Shown here piece by piece: positions 1 through 10,995 of a DNA stretch of 64,000 bases (within the stretch, counting starts at the first letter, position 1; every line of letters begins with the position of its first letter). This stretch comes from Symsagittifera roscoffensis. Taxonomy: Eukaryota > Xenacoelomorpha > Acoela > Convolutidae. The DNA is taken from the NCBI RefSeq assembly GCF_963678635.1, contig NC_087066.1, positions 35,587,152 through 35,651,151 of the forward strand, read 5' to 3'. The translations under genes were made by a program, and so were the position numbers. The notes beneath the pieces were generated by a model, which saw nothing but the letters and a program-made list of their open reading frames with translations, made no database searches and had not been told where the DNA came from.

Positions 1-3000
1 TTGTTGAAATCCATCAACATCCAACCTGGCTCCGCTATTCTTCCGAACAGCCTATCGTCACTGGCCAGCCCTCTCAACTCCCTCTGTTCTACCCAGTTCA
101 GCACGGAACAGTCCACGACTGAGACCAGGTTGATGTATAACACCGAATTCCTGTATGCCTCGACTTGCAAGTCCGGGAACACGAAAGACATCACCGGTCC
201 ATACACCACCGTGACAAATTCCCGCAGTCCGTGAATCAGAGCCAACGGATCGATCCGCATCATGACTGCCAAATCTGTCAGTAAGGGCATGCCACAATAT
301 TGCTTGCACTCACTCGCATCCGTCGCCACCTTATCTTCTCCCGTGACGCTTCTGTTCTGCTGTAAAAGATACTGGAGCAGGAGAGTCCTCCAGTCTTTCA
401 TCTTCTTGAGCGAGGCGGTTTCCAACTGTGCATTGAACTCACGACTGGGTCCCTGTAGTTGTTCAGGGTAACGTAACAGCACAAGCAAATCACCCAGTCG
501 ACCGTAGGTCATGGCAATCAGGGTCAGGAGTCCATCCAATGTCAAATATGCCAACGCTTGGGTGAAGAGATTCGCCGGCCCCTTCACGAAATTTTCGTGA
601 CCAAATGTCACGTATAAGGCTAACACCAGGCCAATCGATAACTTCCTGATGTCTCTGACAAAACTCGCGATCAAGTTCCGGGATGCCCTAGGATAGCACG
701 TCGACAGGAAGGATGGCGTCCATCCCACTCCCATTCCACCCAAGATAGCATCCGATCGTTCGTACTGTGCCCTCGTGGCTAGCACGTCAGCTTGGAACTT
801 GTCCAGTGACATCGTGTTTACGTCCTGCATCAGCTTCAACATCATGCCCCCAGCTAACTCCCGGGCATCAAACAAATTTTTCAGATACACATGTATCTCC
901 TTTATCACTGCCGGCGCATGCTCGAACGCGTCCTCACCCAAGGTGCACAGCCTTGGTGACAAGTACAACCATACGTTATTGTGCGGCCTCGTGCGCAAAG
1001 CCATTGCCATGAGATCTTCTTCCGCTGATGTCATGTTCTTCCGGACTATCCTGCCCTGCTCATTCTCGGCATGATCCATCTGTCTGAACCAGAGATCATC
1101 AGCCACCTGTTGTACTAACAGATGATCGTCATCCACCCCTGGTCTTAACTTCAGCAATCTGGCAAAGTTGGACAGCTCAAACCCCAGAACTTCATCTAGC
1201 ACCAACCGAGTTGTGCTACAATCTCTGAGCCCTTGTATGGCATTCGAAATGTCAGCCCAAACGGCGGGAAGCTCAGATCGGGACGGGTAGTAATTGTCTG
1301 GGTCTACTACTCTGTTCGGGGCAGGAATTATCACGTTGAACCTCCCCTCTGCTATCGTCGTGACCATTGTGTATACAAACTGAAGGGGTTCTGGCAATGC
1401 AGCGTACCCTGGTGACAACACAAAGACCACCTTCACCACATTATGGGTGAAACGTTGTTTTGCTGCTGCTTCTACTTCAGCCATCGCCGAGAGCAATGTC
1501 ATTATCGCCTCCCCTATGACCTCGTTGCTCGGGATCGACCCATCCGTCAGACGTGACAATAAGCCCCTGCTTTGCAGATGATCATTTGAGCCTGCAACCA
1601 CTATCACCTGCGGCTCCATACTGACTACCCTTCGTACACTTATCATCATGCCGATTGCCTGTCCCCAATCCAATTTAGGTGCCGTGAAGAAAATCACGTC
1701 GGGCCAAAAGAGAGAACGGGGCGTATAGAGATAATCGGAACTGGCTACGATCAGATACTTTGCAGCTTTCATCTCTAAGGGATCGTAAGCTGCGAACAGG
1801 CCGTCGCCTATTGGGGCCTTCAGTTTCCCATATCTCTGGTCATCTCCATCTACCGTGGTCGTTCGGAGGTAGTCCCTTGAATACTCACCAGGCGTCTGAC
1901 CAGGTGGTTTAGCGAACTGCCTGTACCTTTTATGGTGCTTGTTGTTGGGCTTGTTCTCTACCTGAAACTTGCCTCTTCGAGCAGGTGGCGTCAATTCCCG
2001 GGCTCTCTGTCGGACGTCCGTAAGGGACCGCGTGTTCAAAGGTCCAAAGGTATTGTCCTGAGGCAACCCGTTCAAGTCTGCATGTCGGAGCATAGTCGTA
2101 GAGCAGAACTGCTCCTGCTCTGCCAGCAGCCAATCCACACCTGATATCCGATTTAGTCGTCGCGACACCGTGGGGCTTTCTCCGCCAATCATTCTCATCG
2201 CGTCCTCCCGACACGTCAGGGTATTCATGTTCAATTTCGTGGACATGTCTGTCTTGTACTGTCCCCAATGACTCGGGTCTGATCGGTTCCAAAGCAGCAG
2301 GCTGCCTGGTTCAACTCCCTCCGCAGGCACGGCGCTCGTAGACGGTCCTGCTGCTGAAGCAGGATTTGCCGTGGCGGGCGGATCGTTTCTCCTAGACACG
2401 GTCTGGGAGTTATTTCTGTTCTGAACCACTGATCTGCCGAGTCGGCTTTCAAGCGGTTGTGTTCTGGGAGGAGGAGCAGTCCCTAGCCTCTCTCTCACGT
2501 TTGAGCTCGGAGCGGTGGGTGCGGCTACAGCCGTCTCCATTGCCAAGGGCCCTAGGCGGTTGACGAGGGATTCGGGCACGCTTGCCCTTATTCTACTTCC
2601 TCCAGTCGTTGAGCTGGTCCGAGCCAGAGAACTGGTCGCCCTCGACTCCTGCTCCATTTCCCTTAATTGCGTCTGAAATACATCATTCATCCAGTGTCTC
2701 CCTCGTTGGGTGTTGAAATGTATCCCATCTCTGGTAAGCGCAATATGATCAATCAAGCGCAGCGTGTTTTCGAGATCCAGAAGTCGCAACTCGCCAGGGT
2801 TGTTTCTCACCAGGTTACGGACCATTTCGTTCCACCGTGTCACGTTGCCATTCATGAAATCTGCCACTGTGGTGCCCACCAGCGGGTTTTGTGGTATCGT
2901 GCACAGCACCACAAACCTGGGCCTATACTTCTCTTTCAGTTCATTCAGGAGGCATACCAGCAGAGGCTCCCACTTGCACTCGGGAGTCACTGGGGCTCTC

Positions 3001-4373
3001 GAGACGTCGTTAGTTCCTAGCATTATCACCAGCGTATCCAGGTGATCCTCGCTTTGGAATTCCATCATCTTGATGACCTGAGCCACTGAAGCTCCTCCAA
3101 AAGACAAAGTGGTCGTCTGACCATAGACGAAGATCTCATTCAGATCCCTCACCAAACTGTCTCCTATGATCAGGTGGCGACTCCCTGGGGGAATCACCTG
3201 GTCGCTCGTAGCGGGGTTCCAGCTCATATCATTCAGGCAAGCTCGAGGATGCTCCGCAGCTACTTGCATGAACTGGTGCCGTGTCATCAGATTCTTCCTA
3301 ATATCTACCACGCGGGACTTTTGATAGGTTCTGCCATGCGCAGTCCCCGAGGGCACTATCGTGTGGGGTGCTCGCTCCGAGCTATTAGATGACTGATCAC
3401 GACGCTGGGAAGGAACGATCCTACCCAATGTCCGTCCAGTGGTTCGGCTGCTCTCATCCATCGTTGCTCTGGCCACTTGGTTGAACGATTCATGGAACTG
3501 AGGAGCGAGGTAAGTGTCAGAAGGGTCTGGTATCGTGAACCTTTGACCAGAAGCAGACAGTCGTGTCTGCTGAGGAGCCTCGGGCTCTCTCGATGCACGT
3601 AAATCCAGAACCTCGGGCCCTCTCGATACACACAGCTCCTGGGCTGTTGTCCCGGGGCGTGTGTCGTTGGATCCCTCCGAGGATCTCATGCTCGCCAGAA
3701 CTTTCGGTGACACTTGGCTCACCTTCGCCATATACAGCTCCTTCAGGTGCTTTATCTCATCCTCCTTATAAGCCACCTGTAGATCTTCGTATTTCTTCTT
3801 CCATTCGTCTCTTTCTCGAGCTATTGCCCTATACTCCTGGAGTTTGGCACACAGCTCGCTCTGATCTTTCTCCTTCTTTTCCAGCGTCTCGATCGTCTCC
3901 GACGTCTGGATCTCTATTTCACTCACCCTCACTTTCTTCGAAGGAGGAGCAGCTGTAGGGGAGTCGACCGAATGTGACGGGCCTGGCCCATCACGTTGTC
4001 TCTTCGCTCCGATGAGTGGCTGCGCCGGTTGGACTGGTAAGGGCATCTCACCTAGCCGGTGGTCCCTCTGTTCGCCTAGTCCTGGCTCACTAGCCAGGTC
4101 GTGGCCAGACATTTCTCCACGCCTACATCTCATCAGTCGATTTCGACCTCTCTCGGCGGTCCCGGACTCACCGAAGGCCAACATTAACACGAATTCCGTA
4201 GGGCGATTCCCTCGACCCTCTCGTCCTAATGCATTGAGGAGCGCGACCACAAACATCGCCAGCCCCGGGTCTTCTCGTGTGAAAACACAATCGATCAGCC
4301 GCTGATAGATCTCGTCTAGAGTCGCTCCTAGACTCGCTGAGAGGAATTCCATGAGTTCGTTCGTGTCACCCAT
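1..4373 (-). CDS. Retroelement 3' ORF with SGNH (GDSL) hydrolase domain, partial at left edge
   Basis: I read this frame codon by codon on the minus strand from an ATG at 4373 to the window edge and found no stop, giving at least 1457 codons; the 3' end lies outside. Order in the protein: an acidic/helical N-terminus; a basic PSKKVRV motif near residue 142 that could be a nuclear signal; a charged coiled coil at about 145-215; an SGNH domain at about 400-560 with GDS (404-406), a following SFGGAS glycine block, GTND (453-456) and DGIH (549-552); a Ser/Thr/Pro/Arg linker; then a second SGNH-like fold with LIVASSD (874-880) and GSND (928-931) but no DxxH, so probably inactive. The remainder is helical and unrecognised. 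It lies 480 bp downstream of a Gypsy pol on the same strand, in the envelope/ORF3 position. GDSL ORF3s are known in bdelloid rotifer LTR elements. Assignment to the element is inference because no LTR is visible on this side. Confidence 0.8.
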   Translation of the reverse strand, partial: MGDTNELMEFLSASLGATLDEIYQRLIDCVFTREDPGLAMFVVALLNALGREGRGNRPTEFVLMLAFGESGTAERGRNRLMRCRRGEMSGHDLASEPGLGEQRDHRLGEMPLPVQPAQPLIGAKRQRDGPGPSHSVDSPTAAPPSKKVRVSEIEIQTSETIETLEKKEKDQSELCAKLQEYRAIARERDEWKKKYEDLQVAYKEDEIKHLKELYMAKVSQVSPKVLASMRSSEGSNDTRPGTTAQELCVSRGPEVLDLRASREPEAPQQTRLSASGQRFTIPDPSDTYLAPQFHESFNQVARATMDESSRTTGRTLGRIVPSQRRDQSSNSSERAPHTIVPSGTAHGRTYQKSRVVDIRKNLMTRHQFMQVAAEHPRACLNDMSWNPATSDQVIPPGSRHLIIGDSLVRDLNEIFVYGQTTTLSFGGASVAQVIKMMEFQSEDHLDTLVIMLGTNDVSRAPVTPECKWEPLLVCLLNELKEKYRPRFVVLCTIPQNPLVGTTVADFMNGNVTRWNEMVRNLVRNNPGELRLLDLENTLRLIDHIALTRDGIHFNTQRGRHWMNDVFQTQLREMEQESRATSSLARTSSTTGGSRIRASVPESLVNRLGPLAMETAVAAPTAPSSNVRERLGTAPPPRTQPLESRLGRSVVQNRNNSQTVSRRNDPPATANPASAAGPSTSAVPAEGVEPGSLLLWNRSDPSHWGQYKTDMSTKLNMNTLTCREDAMRMIGGESPTVSRRLNRISGVDWLLAEQEQFCSTTMLRHADLNGLPQDNTFGPLNTRSLTDVRQRARELTPPARRGKFQVENKPNNKHHKRYRQFAKPPGQTPGEYSRDYLRTTTVDGDDQRYGKLKAPIGDGLFAAYDPLEMKAAKYLIVASSDYLYTPRSLFWPDVIFFTAPKLDWGQAIGMMISVRRVVSMEPQVIVVAGSNDHLQSRGLLSRLTDGSIPSNEVIGEAIMTLLSAMAEVEAAAKQRFTHNVVKVVFVLSPGYAALPEPLQFVYTMVTTIAEGRFNVIIPAPNRVVDPDNYYPSRSELPAVWADISNAIQGLRDCSTTRLVLDEVLGFELSNFARLLKLRPGVDDDHLLVQQVADDLWFRQMDHAENEQGRIVRKNMTSAEEDLMAMALRTRPHNNVWLYLSPRLCTLGEDAFEHAPAVIKEIHVYLKNLFDARELAGGMMLKLMQDVNTMSLDKFQADVLATRAQYERSDAILGGMGVGWTPSFLSTCYPRASRNLIASFVRDIRKLSIGLVLALYVTFGHENFVKGPANLFTQALAYLTLDGLLTLIAMTYGRLGDLLVLLRYPEQLQGPSREFNAQLETASLKKMKDWRTLLLQYLLQQNRSVTGEDKVATDASECKQYCGMPLLTDLAVMMRIDPLALIHGLREFVTVVYGPVMSFVFPDLQVEAYRNSVLYINLVSVVDCSVLNWVEQRELRGLASDDRLFGRIAEPGWMLMDFN

Positions 4374-4856
4374 TTCTTATCGTGTTGATTCTTGCTGTCG
4401 TGTAGTGTCTTCCTGTCTCTTTTGATTCAATGAATTCAATAAACAATTTCTGATCAATCAAGATCTAAAAAACAAGTCGCGACTTAAAACCATCATTTTT
4501 GGATACAACATCATTCATCTCCTTAAAACTCTCCATTGAAATTCTCTTCTCAATTCTGATTTAAAAATTTAGCACCAAGGTGGATCGTCCACCTTTATCT
4601 TTGTCAGAGTAGCACGAATGAGCGCTGTCACCTTGATGACCTGGAGTACCCCAGGTTTTTTATGACACATCATAACCATCACATGAGACACATCATAACA
4701 ATAACATAACACATAAACACATAAACATCACACACCTATGCCATCACATAAAAACATAATCCCTAATACTGTACCTAAAACCTAACCTAATCTAAAACTT
4801 GACTCTAATTCTTATCGAGTAACTTAATAAAAACCACTTATCGCCGAGCGCAATTC
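4374..4856. other. Spacer between pol and ORF3, AT-rich
   Basis: No gene is visible. The part near 4660-4740 is low complexity with repeated ACACATCATAAC/CATAAACA words. On the minus strand a T-run followed by TAG ends at 4465, about 90 bases before the ORF3 ATG, and would make a reasonable splice acceptor for a subgenomic ORF3 mRNA. That is inference only. Confidence 0.5.
4465..4476 (-). promoter_or_regulatory. Candidate splice acceptor before ORF3
   Basis: On the minus strand the bases read CTTGTTTTTTAG, a pyrimidine tract plus AG, about 90 nt upstream of the ORF3 ATG. Retroelement env/ORF3 genes are often made from spliced RNA. A matching GTAAGT donor lies near the gag start at 14274-14279. 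No transcript evidence is available. Confidence 0.25.
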
Positions 4857-6638
4857 TTAGCATATGCTCAGATAGTATTTTTTATGTAAGTAAACCTCTA
4901 TGTCAGTCTCTGAAAATATCACATGTACAAGTGCGTACAACTCTCTCGGATGTAGCTTTCCCCTATTAGGATCGTATACTGGCAACGAGAGAGAGGTCAC
5001 TCCTCTCTCAACCAAAAAATCCCTAAGTCGAGTCAAGGCCAATACCAAGCTCTTTGGATCTACGTGTTGCCTATCAGTGGCCTTGGTAACCAGGAAACAC
5101 AAATATTTCCCTGGTATCTGTGATGCAACAGGGGGCAACGCTATCATCCCTCCCACACCAGGCCTCTGTTTCCATAAAAACTCGATATTCTTATACTCTC
5201 TTTTGAAGTCAGCCGCTAGTGCTGTTTTGAAGCTTACGTCCGCGGTTATCGCTATGGCGCACGTGCGTTCCGTGAGTATGAAATCGCTGTCCGTTATGAC
5301 GATATTGTTCGAATAATGGTTCGGTAGATCAAAATACGATTCAAAGATTCGTCCAAAAGGTGGTTTTTTAGCATTCTCGCCCTCTGTCTCCAGTTCTCCG
5401 GTTTCTCTTGCCGATTTCAATTTTTTTATTATCAGATTTTCGGTGTGGATGAGTCCTACCCCCACTCCCCGGACAAAAATATCCATCGACGTCCCCGTCG
5501 ATCGCCCAAATCCTAGGAGATTGAGGTTGGATTGTGGAAGACGTAGAGGACCATCTGGGGTGACCCAGTTGGACTTGGTATTGTCATGACTGATGTATTT
5601 GATGCCGTCTTTATCGACGTCCTGAATCGTCAGGATCGTCTCTTTTGGATCTGTCGGCAGATCATACAGCCATTCGAGTACGCGCAAGTTCGTTAGTTCT
5701 TGCTCATGAGTCTGTTCCGCTTCTGGTTCGAACTCCACTTCCGGTTCTGATCGATCGTCGATCCAATCTTGATCCTTATCGTTCACCAAGTCGATTTCTT
5801 CTAGCATCGCCACTTCGTCCAGTCCCACTAGCGAGTCCATGACATCACTCACCACTATTCTGTCTACAACGAAATCCTCGCCGTACGGATTGTATTTCTT
5901 CTGGTTTTTTCCTCTCTTGCTTTGGCGTGTTTCCATAGTGAGAGGAAAGTCAGGCTGTATTCCCTTGTCAATTTCAATTTGTTCCGGGCAGTCCCAGTCT
6001 TCCTCGGCATAGGGTAGAGTTTCATCGTCCACCTCTACTCGCTCGGTCAACTCGAGATCCAGTGGTAGGTCGCAGTCATCCACCACCTCATTCCCGTCGT
6101 TTTTGTCGCGAGTACCCCTTTCATTCACTTCACAAGCAGGATCCACTATCAAATAGTCTCCCTCTTGCATGTCCGCTGGGATGCACCAATCCTCTGACGA
6201 GGCCTTGTGTGGTTTGATGTTTTCATAATGAGCTGCTCTTCCAGTGCTCAATCGATAAAAACGACCTCCTTGGTGCACTTCTGTTATCTGAAATGGACCA
6301 CGCCATTTCTTTAATAATTTCTTGGTTCCCTTTGGTGGAACCACTTCCTGGAACACCCAGACGTAGTCGCCAACTGAGTAGGCCTTCGCATCAGCTGTCC
6401 TTTTATCAAACCTCCTTTTTTGTCTAATTTGTGCCTGTTGCGTATTCCTCCTGCATAAGTCATTGAGGTCCTGCTGTCTTCTAATAACATCCCGCACGTA
6501 CGTTTGCGGTGCTGTCCTCTTCCCCTCATATTCAGGGTAGAAAAACGTCAACGGGAGCGCTTTTTCATGACCCGTTAACATCATGTGCGGACTTATTCCC
6601 GTGGTGGAATGCTCCGTGCTGTTGTAAGCACCCAACAC
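4857..6638 (-). pseudogene. Gypsy pol 3' part: integrase C-terminus plus macro-domain-like tail
   Basis: This 593-codon segment continues the integrase frame after an in-frame TAA at 6639-6641, so it has no credible ATG start of its own (it opens with GTG). It begins in the integrase core (AYNSTEHSTTGISP), followed by the SH3-like integrase C-terminal module (VGDYVWVFQEV, KKWRGPFQITEV). A long acidic linker follows. Residues about 445-590 (bases about 5306-4866) align by eye with TARG1/OARD1-like macro domains: a FLVTK strand, SLVLALTRLRDFL, then GVTSLSLPV and DIEVYLHKK. The GCGLD-type ADP-ribose loop is replaced by DPNRGK, and the glycine-rich loop is also altered, so hydrolase activity is doubtful. 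The macro-domain call is from pattern and fold order, not from a search. Confidence 0.65.
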
Positions 6639-8036
6639 TTAGGGCAAGTGCTTGTCCCAGTCATCCGTGTAACGCGAGCAGTAGACTCTCAGCATGGATA
6701 CCAGTGTGCGGTTTTGCCTCTCGACTAGGCCATTCGTTTGCGGGTGATAAGTGGTCGAGTGTGCCTGCGCTACCTGCGACCTTTTCATCAACTCCTTCGT
6801 GAGATCACCCACGAATGCTTTGCCGTTGTCCGATTGGAACGTGATGGGGCAGCCATGCCTCGCTATCCACACATTTATCAAATGATCACATGTTTCTTCC
6901 GCCGATGCTGTCATGCAGGGTGCTGCTTCCGCATACTTCGTAAAATGGTCGATCATTACCAGCACCTGATTATAGCCCGTTGCTGTCATGCAGATTTTCT
7001 GATGATCAATTTGCACCACTTCGTTGAAACCTGACGACTCTATTGACTGTAGGGGGAACCTTAGTTTCCTGGGATCCTTCGCCTGCTGACATGACAGGCA
7101 TGCGGCGATCCACTTCTCACAAGCCTTTTTCAATCCCGGCCAATCGAATCGTTTCTGTATCCTGTTATACACTTTGTCCACGCCTTGATGACCCATCTGA
7201 TCATGTGAGCGAAAGAGCAATTCGGTCTGGTACAACTGTGGTAACACTATTGAATTGTATTTATAGAGGACCTTGTCCTCCTCTTTTTGCTTGCAGGCAA
7301 CGATTCCGTCCTTATTCAGGTACAACAAGTCGTTTCGCTTCAGGTAGAATTGCTTCAAGATCTTGTAGCTGTCTTCTTCCAAGTCTCCCTTGTCAGGTGC
7401 TCCATTCTCGATCCATCTCTTCAGACTACTCGTCATTCTATCATTTTGATGAGCCCTTAGGAGATCCGACAGCCTGTATCTGGCTTTCAAATACGTCTTT
7501 ACCACGTTCATTTGCCCACTCATTATCTCCGGAGCATGAGCATCGTCCATCAACTTGACACACCATATCTTTTTCAAAGGCGTCGCTTCCTGCACAGATG
7601 GTTCCAGATTGGTACGGACGACCGTACCATGTGGCAGCAATCTGGTTGGGCGTTTCGAAACTGCTATCAGCTCGAGCTCGTCTGCGGCATTATCCACCAC
7701 AGTGCCCTCTTCATCTGAGGTGTATCTGTCCCTGTCTGGATCCTGATGTGTTTCTCGGTCCAGCCCACGCTGCTTCCAGTCTACCAATAAGGAGTGGATT
7801 GCGATCTCTGACATATCGGAATTGGAAGTTGTTTCAGATGTGTTGTCCCAGGACTGGGGCCTCGAGTCAACACTTGAGTCGACTGATTTCCCAACATCAT
7901 ATTCCAAGTTGTCTGAGATGTTTCTCGACTCCCCGGACAAAACTCTGTCCATCGGTCGCTTCAGACCCGACTCCCCGGACAAAATTCTGCCCCTAGGTGG
8001 TCTCGTCAACCTCTCCCCGGACAAGTCGTCCTGCAC
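6639..8036 (-). pseudogene. Gypsy pol: RNase H-integrase linker and integrase catalytic core
   Basis: A 465-codon segment. The N-terminal part is a linker with repeated LSGES motifs. The integrase zinc-binding module follows (HDQMGHQGVDKVY, then CLSCQQ). The catalytic core has the first Asp in VVQIDHQ, the second in FQSDNG and the Glu in LVERQN, the D,D-35-E set of Ty3/Gypsy integrases. The frame ends with a TAA at 6639-6641 in the middle of the core, and the same frame resumes directly afterwards, so this is a nonsense mutation. At its 5' end a one-base frame change (near 8030-8060) separates it from RNase H. Bases 7127 upward are the start of the 10.3-kb duplicated unit. Confidence 0.85.
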
Positions 8037-8106
8037 GGGCTCAAAGGTGTCGACTCCTCAGACGAGTCGTCCTTGACTGGCTCGAAGGTATCAGACTCCC
8101 CGGACA
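7930..8106. repeat. TCCCCGGACA short repeats in pol linker
   Basis: TCCCCGGACA occurs at 7930, 7972, 8014 and 8097, and again at 5466. In the linker three copies read LSGE or MSGE on the minus strand. At 5466 the same word is read in another frame inside the macro-domain-containing tail. Two copies are followed by an inverted TGTCC, making a small hairpin. The set recurs in copies B and C. Confidence 0.7.
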
Positions 8107-9409
8107 TTGTCTCGTCCACGGACGAACAATCTGGGCTCGGCTCGTATTCTTCTTTTGCATCCGTGAAATGCACTCTCCTCGTGAAGCTAGATTTCGACCT
8201 GATTCTGACTTCCTCAGTAGTTTGGTTCTGATTCAGTGTTCCATATTCAGTGAACGAAGTTCTCAACAAGACCTCCTTCGGCATCGAGCTCACCAGCTGG
8301 TTGACAATTGACCTGCAATCCCGTTCAACGCCTCGGCTGCGAATGGACACTGGCCTCTTCTCTGTTCTCTCGGTGACAGTCAACCGCTTCATGGTCTCCA
8401 TCCATTCACGATCATGCCTATCCACTTCCCTGTCCATCAAGTCACGGAGCTTTCCCATGACGTCCGGCGCCACGTTCACCGTCCTGTTCAATAGAGCCAT
8501 GCTGTTTATACCTAATCTGGTAAGTTCTTGCTGCACCAAGTTGGATCGAACTAGCAGATCCAACGGAACGGGCTCGCCTCTGGCTAAAAGCTTTATCTCC
8601 GCGGCCGTCTCCACTGGAAGGTCAGGGTGTCCGGGTATTGGATGCCCTGACTTGTCTAACCACCTAGTAAGTGGCAGTTCGTCGTAGGTTTCTTTGTCCA
8701 GAAAGGAAAACCCGTCTTTGATCTCTGATTGGTTAGCCTGCTTATCCTCGAGGCGCTCATAAAATTCTGTCTTTTTACTGAGGCTTTCTGCGTTCTGATG
8801 CTTGTCACGGGTACGGTGCTCTATGATCATGTGGTATCCATCCAGGCGCACGATCCAACGACCAATATAACTTTGGTCCATCGAATAGGTTTTCAGCCAG
8901 GCAAGGGCACGATTATCCACACGTAACTTGAAGGGAGCACTCCGAAAGTAGGCCCTGTATTTTTCCACGAAAGTGATCACCGCAAACATCTCCGCTTTTG
9001 GTGCGCCGTACTTCATTTCAGTATCACTCAGGACTTTACTCCCGTAGGCTATCGGACGAAGAACCGTTCTCCCGTTCCACTCCTGCTCCTGGTGAAGTAT
9101 GCCCGATATCGCAACCACTGATGCATCCGTGTCCAGCACGAACATCCCCTTCTCTGTCGGCATGCCGAGGACCGGTGCCTCGCAAAGTTCACGTTTGATG
9201 TTTTCAAATGAAACTTGCGCCTCATCAGTCCAGGTGAACTTTTTGCACTTGTTTCTCATCAACCTCTGCATGGGGTATATTTTGTCAGCATACCCCTTGA
9301 TGAACTCTCGATAATAATTAGCGAATCCCAAAAAACTCATCAGCTGTGTATCTGTCTTAGGTGCCTTCCAGGTCAGCACCGCTTCAACCGCTTCGGGATC
9401 TGGTCTCAC
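8006..9409 (-). pseudogene. Gypsy pol: RT thumb/connection and RNase H
   Basis: A 467-codon segment. It starts in the RT C-terminal part (LMSFLGFANYYREFIKGY, typical of Gypsy RT) and continues into RNase H with the acidic residues in LDTDAS, KAEMFAV and RVDNRAL. The tail is a linker ending in SGES repeats that runs out of frame near 8030. The first codon is GTG and is simply where the frame opens after a lesion near 9450, not a start. Confidence 0.85.
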
Positions 9410-9747
9410 TCCATGTTTGTCAACCAGGCGGCCCAGATATTTATGGAATCCCTGAGGATTTCACACTTAGAGGGTTTACATTTCAGACCCGCCTGCTTCA
9501 TGCAAGAAAACACCTCCTCCAACCTCTCTATGTGGTCCTCTAAGGTTGGTGTTGCAATCACGACATCATCGACATAACACATGATGAGATTCCCGTATTT
9601 CTTAGTGACGCTCGTGAGTGCCTGGGCCATCAGTCGCTGGAATGTGGCCGTCGCGTTGCACAATCCGAATGGCATCCTCTTCCACTGGAACAATCCCAGC
9701 TCACACGCGAAGCCTGTTTTCTCTCGATCTTGCTTTCTGAGTGGCAC
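9406..9747 (-). pseudogene. Gypsy pol: RT palm with YVDD
   Basis: A 113-codon fragment of reverse transcriptase carrying the PFGLCNATATFQRLM block and the polymerase active site CYVDDVVIAT. It opens right after a TGA at 9751-9753, where family members carry an aromatic residue before QVPL. It ends in frame disruption near 9450 (DSINIWAAWLTN in place of the usual YLGRLV-type continuation). Confidence 0.85.
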
Positions 9748-10018
9748 TTGTCAGAACGCAGAGCCCAAATCCAACGTCGTGAAGAACTTCGCGTCTCCCA
9801 GCTTGGATTGGTTTCTCATCGATGCGGGGAATCGGGTATGCGTCCTTTATAGTCACTGCGTTCAGATAACGGAAATCACAACAAAATCTGAGTTGTCCCC
9901 CTTTCTTTTTCGCCATGACCACGCCACAAGCCCATGGGGACTTCGACGGCTCGATCATGTCGTACTCCATTAACATCTCGATCTCCTTCCTACACGCTTC
10001 TGACTTGTTTGGAGTCAT
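9701..10018 (-). pseudogene. Gypsy pol: RT fingers
   Basis: A 105-codon frame whose first 65 or so residues are RT fingers (MIEPSKSPWACGVVMAKKK, RFCCDFRYLNAVT, DAYPIPRIDE). Around 9820 the reading frame is lost; the RT sequence continues in another frame (FFTTLDLGSAF) up to the TGA at 9751. The ATG at 10018 is internal: the same frame is open upstream (GSVPHREGARR). Confidence 0.85.
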
Positions 10019-10086
10019 TCTTCTCGCCCCTTCCCTATGAGGTACCGAGCCCTCTTCTATCTCAATCTCGTGTTCTACAAAATTAC

Positions 10087-10992
10087 TTATGCTTCGAAAA
10101 AACGTCTGCGTTCCGATTTAGCACCGCTCTGAGCGAATCTCGTTCTTTGTCCCTTCAGATGTTCTATCTCAGGTAGGACAGGTTTATTCGCTGCTAACTC
10201 TGCTTCCGTCGGCCTCTCAGGAAAGTTGGAACAACTAGACAGCCCATCATCTGTCTCCGACTTCATTGAAAACAATTTCCTAGAAGATTTCAATTCATTC
10301 ACTCTCCTCATTATACATTCTTGGTTCGCATGCAATGGACATTTAGTTACATCAAACTTTTTCAAGTTCTCCACACTCTGAAAGTCTGTGTTCAGAGGCA
10401 AAGCGTAGCCAAGTTTCTTTCCCCTCTGTATTGTCACTGTTGTTGCTTCTGTGTTCAATAACACACTCACACATAGTCCGCTCTGAGTGAGTGAGAAGCT
10501 TCTTCCTAAAATAACCGAGCTTTTACTGTTTGGATTTGGTACCAGACACACCTGTCTGTCATTGCTGAGTTCATTCAAGTTCCTCATCCTAAACGTCGCT
10601 ACTACGGCTTGGTTTGGTTTTAATCTAACTTTTCGATCCAGAAAAATCGGCACCTTGGCCTGGTTAATTAAGATCTTATTAAGGGGTCTCTTTTCATACT
10701 TTCTCTCAGGATCCTTGATCCTAATCAACCCGTCATTGAGATCGATCGTGACGTCAAAATTGCGAACGAAATCCCTTCCTAAGATGAACTGATCGGATTC
10801 GTCCAAATTCTCCACTACTAGGAAGCTCATCCAAAGATGTCTTCCTCCGAGCTGCAGTGAAATGATCGGGGCTCGTCCACTCACATAGATCGCTCCCTGA
10901 TTGGCCGCTGTCAACCTGATGTTTGTCGGTATGAGATCCGACCTCTCGAAACCCATGTCGGTCCAAGTTTTGACTGGCATGACACTAACCAC
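10087..10992 (-). pseudogene. Gypsy pol: protease C-terminal part and PR-RT linker
   Basis: A 301-codon frame that continues the aspartic protease (FILGRDFVRNFDVTID, the ILG...D flap/helix end of retropepsins) into an unrecognised linker. It starts with GTG immediately after the broken active site. It ends beside a run of six T near 10095-10100, where RT continues in a different frame, indicating an indel there. Confidence 0.75.
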
Positions 10993-10995
10993 TGC

